Origin: Hyphomicrobiales bacterium
GTDB taxonomy: Bacteria > Pseudomonadota > Alphaproteobacteria > Rhizobiales > Rhizobiaceae
Reading direction: 5' to 3'
Assembly (NCBI GenBank): GCA_900470155.1
Contig: UBZT01000002.1
Coordinates: 202,897-266,896, forward strand
DNA: 64,000 nucleotides
The stretch's first letter is position 1. Each line of letters starts with the position of its first letter. Below are positions 36,046 through 44,559 of this stretch, piece after piece. The notes below the pieces were generated by a model, which saw nothing but the letters and a program-made list of their open reading frames with translations, did not search any database and was not told the DNA's origin. The position numbers and the translations under genes were made by a program.

Positions 36046-37068
36046 GTGAAGTTATTGAACGCCATCGGCGCCGGGTTACTTGTGACCTTCGCCACGGCTC
36101 CGGGCTCCCGGGCAGCAGACACGCTGAACATTCTCTGCGGTGTCGACGAAGTCTGGTGCGCGGTCATGGAGAAGACCTACGAGGCCAAAACCGGCCTTGC
36201 GGTCAACATGCCGCGGATGAGCACCGGAGAGATACTCGACTATGTACGGGCCGAGAAGGATGCGCCGACCGTCGATGTCTGGTTGGGTGGCACCGGTGTC
36301 ACGCACCTGCAGGCTGCCTATGAAGGCCTCCTTGAGCCCCATCGTCCCAAACAGGAAGCTGACCTTCTGCCATGGGCGCGAAACTTCTTCTCTCTGTCTG
36401 GCGGCACATCCGTCGGCCTCTATGCCGGCGCGCTCGGCTTCGCCTACAATGCGGATCTTCTCTCGGCTGCAGGGTTACCGGCACCCAACTGCTGGAAGGA
36501 TCTCGCCAAACCGATCTATCGCGGGCATATCCTGTCCGGAAACCCGCATTCCTCGGGCACTGCCTTCACGACGCTTGTGACACTCGTGCAATTGCTCGGC
36601 GAGGATGAAGCCTTCGCCTATATGCGCGAGCTCGGCCGGAATATTACCGAGTACACCAAGGCCGGCGCCGAGCCGGTCAAGGCCGCGGGCAGGGGAGAGA
36701 TCACGATCGGCATCTCCTTCATGCATGATGCCGTCACCCAGAAGGAGGCGGGCGCTCCCCTCATGATCGTGGCGCCTTGCGAGGGCACCGGCTACGAGAT
36801 CGGAGCTGTCAGCATCGTCAAGGGCAGCCGCAATCTGGAAGAGGCGCGCCGCTTCGTCGATTTTGCGCTGAGCCCCGAAGGGCAGGCGACCGGTGCAGCG
36901 GCCGGCCAGAACCAGGTCCCATCCAACGCAAAGGCCATGCTGCCGCCTGCCGCTCCCGACATCTCGATGATCAAGATGGTGGACTATGATTTTGCCACCT
37001 TTGGTTCACCCGAACAGCGAAGTCGGCTGCTGAGCCGTTTCGATAGCGAGATCAACCCGACCAACTGA
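36046..37068 (+). CDS. Periplasmic binding protein of AfuA/PgtC type (first copy)
   Basis: 340 residues with a signal peptide (cut near APGSRAAD). The mature start DTLNILCGVDEVWCAVMEKTYE and later GLYAGALGFAYN, NPHSSGTAFTTL and CEGTGYEIGA are those of the family annotated as iron(III) binding proteins but containing AfuA, which binds sugar phosphates, and PgtC, a phosphoglycerate sensor. A GTG start follows AGGGGAGG at good spacing. It sits between the divergent two-component system and a second, better-conserved binding protein, so it could be an accessory sensor rather than the transport subunit. Confidence 0.8.
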   Translation: MKLLNAIGAGLLVTFATAPGSRAADTLNILCGVDEVWCAVMEKTYEAKTGLAVNMPRMSTGEILDYVRAEKDAPTVDVWLGGTGVTHLQAAYEGLLEPHRPKQEADLLPWARNFFSLSGGTSVGLYAGALGFAYNADLLSAAGLPAPNCWKDLAKPIYRGHILSGNPHSSGTAFTTLVTLVQLLGEDEAFAYMRELGRNITEYTKAGAEPVKAAGRGEITIGISFMHDAVTQKEAGAPLMIVAPCEGTGYEIGAVSIVKGSRNLEEARRFVDFALSPEGQATGAAAGQNQVPSNAKAMLPPAAPDISMIKMVDYDFATFGSPEQRSRLLSRFDSEINPTN

Positions 37069-37095
37069 TTTTTAACATCCGGACCGCCGCTGAAA

Positions 37096-37114
37096 CGGTG
37101 CCTTCTCGGCACCG
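37096..37114 (+). other. Intercistronic hairpin between the two binding-protein genes
   Basis: Stem CGGTGCC / GGCACCG with loop TTCTC, 27 bp after the first gene. There is no T-run, so it more likely stabilises or processes the mRNA than terminates it. Confidence 0.45.
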
Positions 37115-37175
37115 CCGCCGAAGGCTTGTCCATCATACTCGACTTCCATCAGACGCAAGCAACAGGAGGATACCC

Positions 37176-38201
37176 ATGCGACTGACACTACTGTCCACAC
37201 TACTCTTCGCCGGCACGAGCTTGTCTGCCGGCTCGGCCCTGGCCGCCGGTGAGCTCAACCTCATTTGCGCGGCCGACGTCGTCATCTGCGAACAGATGCA
37301 GGGCGATTTCGAAAAGGCCCACGACATCAAGGTCAACATGGTCCGCATGTCCTCGGGCGAAGCTTATGCCAAGATCCGTGCCGAAGCGCGCAACCCCAAG
37401 ACCGACCTGTGGTGGGCCGGCACTGGCGACCCCCATCTCCAGGCCGCTTCCGAAGGGCTGACGGAAGAGTACAAGTCGCCGATGTTGGACCAGTTGCAGG
37501 ATTGGGCAAAGAGCCAGGCCGAAAGCTCGGGCTTCAAGACCGTCGGCGTCTATGCCGGTGCGCTCGGCTGGGGCTACAACACCGAGATCTTCAAGCAGAA
37601 GGGCTACAAGGAACCTGTCTGCTGGGCCGATCTCCTGGCACCCGAGCTGAAGGGAGAGATCCAGGTGGCCAATCCCAATTCGTCCGGGACAGCCTACACG
37701 GCTCTCGCATCGCTCGTACAGATCATGGGTGAAGACAAGGCCTTCGAATACCTGAAGGCGCTCAATGCGAACATCGCGCAATACACCAAGTCCGGATCCG
37801 CACCGGTCAAGGCTGCTGCCCGTGGAGAGACCGGTCTCGGCATCGTCTTCATGCATGACGCTGTCGCCCAGACGGCCGAGGGTTTCCCGGTCAAGTCGAT
37901 CGCACCTTGCGAAGGCACCGGTTACGAGATCGGCTCGATGTCGATCGTCAAGGGCGCCCGGAACATGGAGAATGCCAAGACCTGGTACGACTGGTCACTG
38001 AAGCCGGATGTCCAGTCGCGCATGAAGGATGCCAAGTCCTTCCAGCTCCCGTCGAACAAGAGCGCCGAAATCCCCAAAGAGGCTCCTCGCTTCGAGGACA
38101 TCAAGCTCATCGATTATGACTTCAAGACCTACGGCGACCCGGAAAAACGCAAGGCATTGCTCGAGCGCTGGGATCGTGAGATCGGCGCCGTCGCCAACTG
38201 A
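37176..38201 (+). CDS. Periplasmic binding protein of AfuA type (second copy)
   Basis: 341 residues with a clear signal peptide (cleavage near GSALAAGE). Mature sequence GELNLICAADVVICEQMQGD, then GVYAGALGWGYNTEIF, NPNSSGTAYTAL and CEGTGYEIGSMSIVKGARN; clearly paralogous to the preceding protein. Strong ribosome site (ACAGGAGGATACCC). With the fused permease and ATPase downstream it forms an AfuABC-like importer. AfuA in Actinobacillus and Citrobacter binds hexose- and heptose-phosphates, and the phosphatase genes that follow here fit a phosphorylated ligand. Ligand identity is inferred. Confidence 0.85.
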   Translation: MRLTLLSTLLFAGTSLSAGSALAAGELNLICAADVVICEQMQGDFEKAHDIKVNMVRMSSGEAYAKIRAEARNPKTDLWWAGTGDPHLQAASEGLTEEYKSPMLDQLQDWAKSQAESSGFKTVGVYAGALGWGYNTEIFKQKGYKEPVCWADLLAPELKGEIQVANPNSSGTAYTALASLVQIMGEDKAFEYLKALNANIAQYTKSGSAPVKAAARGETGLGIVFMHDAVAQTAEGFPVKSIAPCEGTGYEIGSMSIVKGARNMENAKTWYDWSLKPDVQSRMKDAKSFQLPSNKSAEIPKEAPRFEDIKLIDYDFKTYGDPEKRKALLERWDREIGAVAN

Positions 38202-38278
38202 CGCTTGTCCCTTTCCGCCGGCGGTCTCCGGATCGCCGGTCCATCTCTCTTCCTGCGAATCTACGAATGAGGTCGACC

Positions 38279-40510
38279 ATGAGACATGGCAACCGCAGAC
38301 TGGACCTGTTGCTGGCCTTTGGAGCCGCGACCTTCATTCTGCTTCCCTGGTACAGGCTGGAAACGGGCTTCTTCGGCCTTGGCTGGCTCGGTGATTTTCC
38401 CTCCACAGAGGACACCGCGCCGGGCTTTCTGCAGCTTTTGGGTCACGGCCGCCTCTGGCTCCTCGGGATCGTCCTCTTCTTCAGTCTTGGTGTTGCAGCA
38501 CGTTTCATTGCCGACCCAATGCGCCGTGGAGCTTTCTTTTCAGCCGCCGGTGCCGCCGGCCTCGTCTATCTCTGCCTGCAGGGGCTTGCGGTCGGGTTTT
38601 CCGGCTGGACCTGGGGGATCAGCGAAACCCTCTTCGGGCCGCTCTCGGACGGCCAACCATCCATGGGTGCCGGCGCCGTGACCATGGCGATCGTCTTTGT
38701 CCTCATGTTCGCCTTCGGTCTGGTCGAGCGGGGCGTCATGAAGGGCGATGCCTTCGTCGTCGGTTCGATCTCGCTGCTTGTGTTCCTCGTTTTCGTTTTC
38801 GTCTTTTACCCAATCGGCAGCATGCTCGTCGCTGCGGTCCAGGATTTCGATGGCTCCTTCAAGCCAGATGATTTCATCCGTAATATGCAGGATCCCGGCA
38901 TCTGGAGCCTGAGCTGTTTGGTGGGTGACGGACGCTGTGGTGTCGCCTGGCGCACTTTCACGCTCGCCATCATGACAGCGTCCGCCTCCACATTGCTGGG
39001 CCTTTCCTTCGCTCTTGTGGCAACACGTACCCGCTTTCCTTTCAAGAAGGGCCTGCGCCTTCTCACTGTCCTGCCGATTATCACGCCGCCCTTCGTCATC
39101 GGGCTTGCGCTCGTTCTTCTCTTCGGTCGCGCCGGCGTGGTCACCGAAAGTCTATCAAGCCTCTTCGGCATCGAGCCTGGCCGCTGGCTCTATGGCTTGA
39201 CCGGCATCTGGATTGCACAGGTCCTATCTTTCACGCCAATTTCTTTTCTCGTCCTGATCGGTGTCGTCGAAGGTGTCAGCCCGTCGATGGAAGAGGCGTC
39301 GCAGACGCTGAGGGCCAACCGCTGGCGCACCTTCTGGCGGGTATCCCTGCCTCTGATGAAGCCCGGTCTTGCCAATGCATTTCTAATTGGCTTCATCGAG
39401 AGCATGGCCGACTTCGGCAATCCACTGGTACTCGGCGGCAGCAATGGTGTGCTCTCGACAGAGATTTTCTTCGCCGTGGTCGGCTCGCAAAATGATCCAT
39501 CACGGGCAGCCGTGCTGGCGCTGGTCCTCCTCTTCTTCACGCTGTCGGCCTTTCTTGCCCAGCGCCTCTGGCTATCCGGCAAGAACTTTGCAACCGTCAC
39601 CGGTAAGGGAGACAGCGGCGCTCATATTGCCCTGCCGCGTGGCATCTCGATCGGCGTGCATGCTCTTGTCATCCCGTGGATGATCTTCACGGTCGTCGTC
39701 TACGGTATGATCCTCGTCGGTGGCTTCGTGACCACCTGGGGCCTGGACAACACGCTGACGCTCGAACACTACGCACGCGCGTTCTCCGTCAGCATCCAGA
39801 ATGGCTCGATCGCCTGGACGGGCGTTGCCTGGAATTCCTTCTGGACGACCATGGAGATCGCGCTGATCTCCGCCCCGCTCACTGCCGCCGTCGGACTTCT
39901 GACTGCCTACATCATCGTGCGCCAGAAGTTCGCTGGCCGGAACCTCTTCGAGTTCGCCCTGATGATGAGCTTCGCCATCCCGGGCACGGTTATTGGCGTC
40001 AGCTACATCATGGCCTTCAATCTGCCGCCGCTCGAAATGACCGGCTCAGCCTTGATCCTGATCGCCTGCTTCGTCTTCCGCAACATGCCCGTTGGCGTGC
40101 GCGGCGGGATCGCAGCGATGAGCCAGCTCGACAAGAGCCTGGACGAGGCCTCGCTGACGCTTCGAGCCGACAGCTTCCGCACGGTGCGCAAGATCATCCT
40201 TCCGCTCCTGCGGCCCGCCATCACGGCAGCACTCGTCTATTCGTTCGTGCGAGCCATCACCTCGATCAGCGCCGTCATCTTCCTCGTCAGCGCCGAGCAC
40301 AATATGGCAACCTCCTACATTGTCGGCCTTGTCGAGAATGGCGAATACGGCGTGGCGATTGCCTATTCCTCGATGCTGATCGTCGTGATGATCACGGTCA
40401 TCGGTGGTTTCCAGCTCCTTGTCGGCGAACGCAAACTGCGCCGCGAAAATCGTGTTGCCGGTCTCGGCGATACTCGTTCCGTTCCTCTCGGTCAGGAGAA
40501 AACCGCATGA
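38279..40510 (+). CDS. ABC transporter permease, fused two-domain (AfuB-like)
   Basis: 743 residues, about 14 hydrophobic segments, with two BPD_transp_1 domains in one chain. The two EAA loops are EASQTLRANRWRTFWRVSLP (near residue 340) and EASLTLRADSFRTVRKIILP (near 625), both followed by L(M/L)(K/R)P. An unusually long N-terminal membrane region of about 200 residues precedes the first domain. Start at the ATG at 38279, six bases after GAGG. Overlaps the ATPase gene by 4 bp (ATGA). Confidence 0.9.
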   Translation: MRHGNRRLDLLLAFGAATFILLPWYRLETGFFGLGWLGDFPSTEDTAPGFLQLLGHGRLWLLGIVLFFSLGVAARFIADPMRRGAFFSAAGAAGLVYLCLQGLAVGFSGWTWGISETLFGPLSDGQPSMGAGAVTMAIVFVLMFAFGLVERGVMKGDAFVVGSISLLVFLVFVFVFYPIGSMLVAAVQDFDGSFKPDDFIRNMQDPGIWSLSCLVGDGRCGVAWRTFTLAIMTASASTLLGLSFALVATRTRFPFKKGLRLLTVLPIITPPFVIGLALVLLFGRAGVVTESLSSLFGIEPGRWLYGLTGIWIAQVLSFTPISFLVLIGVVEGVSPSMEEASQTLRANRWRTFWRVSLPLMKPGLANAFLIGFIESMADFGNPLVLGGSNGVLSTEIFFAVVGSQNDPSRAAVLALVLLFFTLSAFLAQRLWLSGKNFATVTGKGDSGAHIALPRGISIGVHALVIPWMIFTVVVYGMILVGGFVTTWGLDNTLTLEHYARAFSVSIQNGSIAWTGVAWNSFWTTMEIALISAPLTAAVGLLTAYIIVRQKFAGRNLFEFALMMSFAIPGTVIGVSYIMAFNLPPLEMTGSALILIACFVFRNMPVGVRGGIAAMSQLDKSLDEASLTLRADSFRTVRKIILPLLRPAITAALVYSFVRAITSISAVIFLVSAEHNMATSYIVGLVENGEYGVAIAYSSMLIVVMITVIGGFQLLVGERKLRRENRVAGLGDTRSVPLGQEKTA

Positions 40511-41565
40511 TCACCGTCAAAGCCGGATCCGTTACCTTTCAGAATGTCCGCAAGACCTTCGGCGCCTTCACCGCCATCCACGATCTTTCCCTCACCATCG
40601 AGCCCGGCACTTTAGTGACCCTGCTCGGCCCCTCCGGCTGTGGAAAGACCACGACACTGCGTATGCTGGCGGGGCTGGAGCACCCGTCCTCCGGAAAGAT
40701 CCTGATCGGCGGCAAGGATGTGACCATGCTGCCAGCCAACGAGCGCGATGTCTCCATGGTATTCCAGTCCTATGCTCTCTTTCCGCATATGACCTCGCTC
40801 GAAAACGTCGCCTATGGCCTACAGTCATCCGGCTTGGGCAAGAAGGAAGCGCGCGAGAAGGCCGAGGAGGGCCTCAAGCTGGTCGGGCTTGCCGGCATGG
40901 GCCATCGTCTGCCGGCAGAACTGTCAGGCGGTCAGCAGCAGCGTGTCGCTGTTGCCCGCGCCCTGGTGCTGGAGCCGCAAGTGCTTCTGCTGGACGAGCC
41001 GCTCTCTAATCTCGATGCGCGCTTGAGGCGGCGTGTCCGGACCGAGATCCGCGACCTCCAGCAACGTCTCGGTTTCACCGCCGTCTATGTGACCCATGAC
41101 CAGGACGAGGCGCTTGCCGTTTCCGACCGGATCATCGTGATGAAGGACGGCGAGATCGCTCAGTCTGGTGCACCGCGTGAACTCTACGAAGCGCCGGCCT
41201 CGCCTTTCATCGCCGACTTCATGGGGGAGGCGAATGTGCTGCCTTGCGAGGTCGTGCAGTCCGATGGCGGGGAAGTCCTGGTGCGCGTCAGTAATCTCGA
41301 TCATCGCCTGCGGTCCACAGCTAGCCAGGGCCCAGCCAAACTCGCAGTCCGCCCCGGTGCCATTCGGATAGGCTCTGCCGGCACAGAGGGCCTGAAGGGA
41401 CGCGTCCTTCACTCGGCCTACCTCGGCGGTCACGTCGAATATGAGGTTGAGACCGATGTCGGGACACTCTTCGTCATCGATCACGACGTCGACCATGCCC
41501 ATGCTGCTACAAGCGACGTCACACTAACGTTCAAGAACCGTGGCATTGCCGTCATCAGCGGCTGA
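40507..41565 (+). CDS. ABC transporter ATPase (AfuC/FbpC-like)
   Basis: 352 residues. Walker A GPSGCGKTT, Q-loop VFQSYALFPHMT, signature LSGGQQQR, Walker B VLLLDEPLSNLD, H-loop VTHDQ. A C-terminal TOBE-type domain (LAVRPGAIRIG, VLHSAYLGGHVEYEVE) is present. It powers the fused permease encoded just upstream, with which it is translationally coupled. Confidence 0.93.
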   Translation: MITVKAGSVTFQNVRKTFGAFTAIHDLSLTIEPGTLVTLLGPSGCGKTTTLRMLAGLEHPSSGKILIGGKDVTMLPANERDVSMVFQSYALFPHMTSLENVAYGLQSSGLGKKEAREKAEEGLKLVGLAGMGHRLPAELSGGQQQRVAVARALVLEPQVLLLDEPLSNLDARLRRRVRTEIRDLQQRLGFTAVYVTHDQDEALAVSDRIIVMKDGEIAQSGAPRELYEAPASPFIADFMGEANVLPCEVVQSDGGEVLVRVSNLDHRLRSTASQGPAKLAVRPGAIRIGSAGTEGLKGRVLHSAYLGGHVEYEVETDVGTLFVIDHDVDHAHAATSDVTLTFKNRGIAVISG

Positions 41566-41595
41566 TTAATTTCAAGAAGATCAAGGATCCAGAGA

Positions 41596-42399
41596 ATGAC
41601 TGTGAATGATACGGCACTCGCGGCGCGTTTTGCGCTGGCCAAGACGCTGGCAGCGCAAGCGGGAGCCATCGCGCTTGACTATTTCAATCGCCGCGACACG
41701 CTGGTGATCGAAACGAAGCGCGACCTGCAGGACGTGGTTTCGATCGCTGACCGAAACGTGGAGACTTTTCTGAAGGAGCAAGTGGCCGACGCCTACGCCA
41801 ATGACGGGTTTCTGGGCGAGGAATTCGGACACGACGAAGGCTCCTCCGGCTTCACCTGGGTCGTTGATCCGATCGATGGCACCGCGCCTTTTGTGAACGG
41901 CATGCCGACCTGGTGTATCTCGGTTGCGGTCATGCGAGACGGAGAGCCGGTTGTTGGCGTCATTCATGTGCCTTGCTCGGACGAGCTCTACGCCTCCGCG
42001 CATGGCTTCGGCGCGACGCTGAATGACAAGCCACTTCGCCTCGATCCGTCCCGCAACCTGCAGAATGCGATGACGGGGATCGGTTGCAACAGCTATGTCA
42101 CGCCGGAACGCGTCGGCGCGATCATCGCAGGTCTGATGGAACGAGGTGGTAACTTCATCCGCAACGGTTCGGGTGCCTTGATGCTGGCCTATGTGGCAGC
42201 CGGCAGACTGGTTGGATATTACGAGCCCCATATGCGCGCCTGGGACTGCATGGCCGGCTTCTGCCTTGTCCGCGAGGCCGGGGGCAAGAACCTGGATTTC
42301 CCGGGAAGTGGTGCTGAGTTCTTGAATGGGCATCCGGTTCTTGCCGCGAACCCGACCTGCTATGACGAACTCTTGCAGCTTCACATGGACAATCTTTGA
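41596..42399 (+). CDS. Inositol-monophosphatase-family phosphatase 1
   Basis: 267 residues with the Mg/Li-dependent phosphatase signatures GEE (residues 74-76), WVVDPIDGT (88-96) and AWDCMAG (215-221, Asp217), which together bind three metal ions. The family hydrolyses inositol-1-phosphate, histidinol phosphate, fructose bisphosphate or PAP. The usual ANF after DGT is APF here, a small departure. Thirty bp after the transporter ATPase and with no signal peptide, it would act in the cytosol on what the transporter brings in. Confidence 0.87.
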   Translation: MTVNDTALAARFALAKTLAAQAGAIALDYFNRRDTLVIETKRDLQDVVSIADRNVETFLKEQVADAYANDGFLGEEFGHDEGSSGFTWVVDPIDGTAPFVNGMPTWCISVAVMRDGEPVVGVIHVPCSDELYASAHGFGATLNDKPLRLDPSRNLQNAMTGIGCNSYVTPERVGAIIAGLMERGGNFIRNGSGALMLAYVAAGRLVGYYEPHMRAWDCMAGFCLVREAGGKNLDFPGSGAEFLNGHPVLAANPTCYDELLQLHMDNL

Positions 42400-42479
42400 C
42401 GCCCATGCGATCCCGCTGACGAATTGCGGCTGGGAGCGCCAAGACCCTTGAGGGAGTAATTTCCGCCGTGAGCGGATTG

Positions 42480-42505
42480 AAGCGGGGCCGAGGACGGCTC
42501 CGCTT
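42480..42505 (+). terminator. Hairpin after the first phosphatase operon
   Basis: AAGCGGGGCCG / CGGCTCCGCTT with loop AGGA forms an 11-bp stem with one G-U pair, 80 bp after the phosphatase stop. It is followed by AACTTCATTT, so there is only a weak T-tract. It probably marks the end of the first transporter operon. Confidence 0.5.
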
Positions 42506-42876
42506 AACTTCATTTGAGACAGCATAAATCGAGCCGGCGCACTATTCGCATCGAAGAAGGCCAAATTTGGTGACTTCGCGGAGATCGGCACCCTCTCGTC
42601 TATCTCGATCCGCGAGCGACCTGTGAAGCGGGATATGATGTCTTTGCCATCGGCAAGTGTCCCATGGACATAGCTCTCAGCCTCGACCAGTTCGACCGCG
42701 GCGGCCTTCATTCTGCGATATAGATCTCGTCCCCGGGCGGGCCCAAGCAAGGTCGCTAAAAGAGGTCGAGCGTAGGAGGTCCCCAGCCGTTTTTCCTATT
42801 CCCGTTAGCTTGAGTTTTAGTGCCGGTGTTCCATTTGATGCTGTTATACGCCGAACATCACGGAGGAGGTGATCGA
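42506..42876. other. Intergenic region with possible gene remnant
   Basis: Between the two phosphatase operons. On the minus strand about 42530-42750 reads as a normal-looking stretch of some 70 codons (RRMKAAAVELVEAESYVHGT..., then GKDIISRFTGR) that runs on into antisense of the upstream gene. It may be the start of a decayed gene; I do not recognise it. Confidence 0.3.
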
Positions 42877-42987
42877 ATGACACGGAGTATCGTGGCGCTG
42901 GTCTTTGCGGCCGTAGTGGGAATGTGCAATGCGGGAGTGACTCATGCCGAGCAGTCCGCAGAGAGATCAAGTACAAGATCCATTTAA
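42877..42987 (+). CDS. Tiny secreted or membrane-inserted peptide (36 residues)
   Basis: MTRSIVALVFAAVVGMCNAG followed by VTHAEQSAERSSTRSI. The first 24 residues form a complete signal-peptide pattern with cleavage expected after THA, leaving a 12-residue polar tail. It is preceded by an exceptionally strong ribosome site (CGGAGGAGGTGATCGA). It ends 17 bp before the large palindrome. It may be a real small protein, a leader peptide, or the surviving start of a lost gene. Confidence 0.45.
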   Translation: MTRSIVALVFAAVVGMCNAGVTHAEQSAERSSTRSI

Positions 42988-43004
42988 GAATGGCTTGCAA
43001 TGAA

Positions 43005-43036
43005 TGAACACGCGTGCATTAATGCACGCGTGTTCA
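43005..43036. promoter_or_regulatory. 32-bp perfect palindrome, probable double operator of the LacI-type regulator
   Basis: Two inverted copies of TGAACACGCGTGCA (43005-43018 and 43023-43036 on the other strand) separated by TTAA, 21 bp before the start of the second phosphatase gene. Near-identical 14-mers (TGACCACGCGTGCA, TGACCGCGTGTGCA) lie in the control region next to the LacI-family gene at 47907-48893. It could also fold as a hairpin, but there is no T-run. Confidence 0.7.
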
Positions 43037-43057
43037 ATTTAATTCGACGGTGATCCG

Positions 43058-43900
43058 GTGGAAAACTTGCACTATGCCGATACGCTTCAGGCTCGCGCGG
43101 ACATGTGTAGAGCGGTCATCCGCTCTGCCGGGGAACTGGTGCTGAAGGGTTTTCACGGCGAAGCGGAGCGCAGTGTGTCCATGAAAGGCCCGCAGGATTT
43201 TCTCACCGTGACGGACGCGGCTTCCGAAGCACATATACGCACCATGATTGGATACCATTTTCCGCAGGACACGTTCTTCGGGGAAGAGGGTGGCGGTGAC
43301 ATCGGCGCCAAGGTCTGGGTCGTCGATCCGGTGGACGGCACGGCAAATTTCGCGCGAGGAATCCCGCATTTCTGCATCTCGATCGCCTATGTCGAAAATG
43401 GCCGGACGGAAATTGGCGCGATCTACAATCCGGCCCTCGACGAACTCTATTTTGCTCGCCGCGGCGAGGGCGCGACGTTGAACGGTAAGCCGATCCTGGC
43501 TGCCGGAACGCAGCGCTTCGATGCCGCGTCCATCGAGATGGGCTGGTCGACACGGGTCGCGAACGAAACCTATCTCGGCGTCGTCAAAAATCTGCTCGAT
43601 ATGGGCACCAATGTGCGCCGCGCGGGCTCCGGCGCGCTGGCGCTTGCCTATGTCGCCGATGGCCGTTCGGATGGCTACATTGAGCTGCACATGAATTCCT
43701 GGGACTGCCTGGCCGGCCTGCTGCTAGTCAGCGAAGCCGGGGGCAATGTCTGCCCGTTCTTCGAGATCGGCAGTCTGCGGGACGGTGGAGCAGTTCTGGC
43801 GGCCGCCCCTGGGGTTGCGGCCGGCGTGAGCAAGGCGTCTGCTATTCCCCTGGCGATCCTCGACAGGGCAAGCGAACGGAAGACCTCTTCGGTCGCCTAG
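43058..43900 (+). CDS. Inositol-monophosphatase-family phosphatase 2
   Basis: 280 residues counted from a GTG preceded by GGTGATCC. Motifs: GEEGGGD (75-81), WVVDPVDGTANF (87-98), NSWDCLAG (213-220, Asp216). It is closer to ordinary SuhB-like enzymes than copy 1, with the usual ANFARGIP. No signal peptide. First gene of a four-gene unit (phosphatase, cysteine phosphatase, metallophosphoesterase, Na/Pi transporter) behind the palindromic operator. Confidence 0.87.
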   Translation: MENLHYADTLQARADMCRAVIRSAGELVLKGFHGEAERSVSMKGPQDFLTVTDAASEAHIRTMIGYHFPQDTFFGEEGGGDIGAKVWVVDPVDGTANFARGIPHFCISIAYVENGRTEIGAIYNPALDELYFARRGEGATLNGKPILAAGTQRFDAASIEMGWSTRVANETYLGVVKNLLDMGTNVRRAGSGALALAYVADGRSDGYIELHMNSWDCLAGLLLVSEAGGNVCPFFEIGSLRDGGAVLAAAPGVAAGVSKASAIPLAILDRASERKTSSVA

Positions 43901-43957
43901 TCGGAATTTACAGGGACACGAATGACGGCACGCTGTTGCCGTGTGGAGGAATGCATA

Positions 43958-44557
43958 ATGGACGGACCGGTTTACGCACGACCTGCAATCAGCAAGATTG
44001 CCGAGGGTCTCGGACCGCATGACGCAACGCTTTATATCGGTGGCAGCGACGGAGCCCGGGACATTGGGCTGCTGCGCCGACATGGCATCACCACGGTCGT
44101 TAACTGCGCCGTCAATCTCGACATCAATCTGGTGCGGGATGCAGTGGAGGAGGGCGATCTCTGCCCAACGGGTTATGCTGATATCCGTTATTACAAGCTC
44201 GGCCTGATCGATGGTGAGGGTAGTCCCGATACGATGATGCTGGGGGCCTATTACATTCTGGATGGAGCGCTTCGGCAAACCATGCCGAAGCGCGCGACCT
44301 ACCCGTTCCCGGATGGCGGCAATGTCCTGGTCAATTGTCGCAGCGGCCGCAGCCGCTCGGTTTCGCTGGTGGCCCTGTTCCTGCACAAGCAGCGGCCCGA
44401 CCGTTATCCGACGCTCGATGAAGCCGTCGCGGTCATCCGCGAAAAGCGGGAATTGCGTGCCGACGAGTGGTTCGAGACCCCCAAGCCAAGCCTCTACGAA
44501 GCTGCTCGGCGCGCCTCCGACTGGATCGATATGATCGAAGGTCGGAAGAAGCCTTGA
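43958..44557 (+). CDS. Dual-specificity-type cysteine phosphatase 1
   Basis: 199 residues. The P-loop NVLVNCRSGRSRSVSLVAL carries the CX5R signature with Cys127 and Arg133; the usual His before Cys is Asn here. LGLIDGEGSPD holds a candidate general acid (Asp85). N-terminal blocks YIGGSDGARDIGLLRRHGI and TTVVNCAVNLD are typical of DSP folds. Enzymes of this shape act on phosphoproteins, phosphoinositides, inositol phosphates or RNA ends. Embedded among small-molecule phosphatases and transport genes, a soluble phosphoester substrate seems more likely than a protein. Start at 43958 after GTGGAGGAATGCATA. Confidence 0.82.
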   Translation: MDGPVYARPAISKIAEGLGPHDATLYIGGSDGARDIGLLRRHGITTVVNCAVNLDINLVRDAVEEGDLCPTGYADIRYYKLGLIDGEGSPDTMMLGAYYILDGALRQTMPKRATYPFPDGGNVLVNCRSGRSRSVSLVALFLHKQRPDRYPTLDEAVAVIREKRELRADEWFETPKPSLYEAARRASDWIDMIEGRKKP

Positions 44558-44559
44558 TC

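Noticed and set aside
36046..41565. Plain iron(III) ABC transporter
   Set aside because: The family would be labelled so automatically, but the adjoining phosphatase genes, two-component system and AfuA/PgtC-like blocks argue for a phosphorylated organic ligand. No siderophore or Fur-type context was seen.
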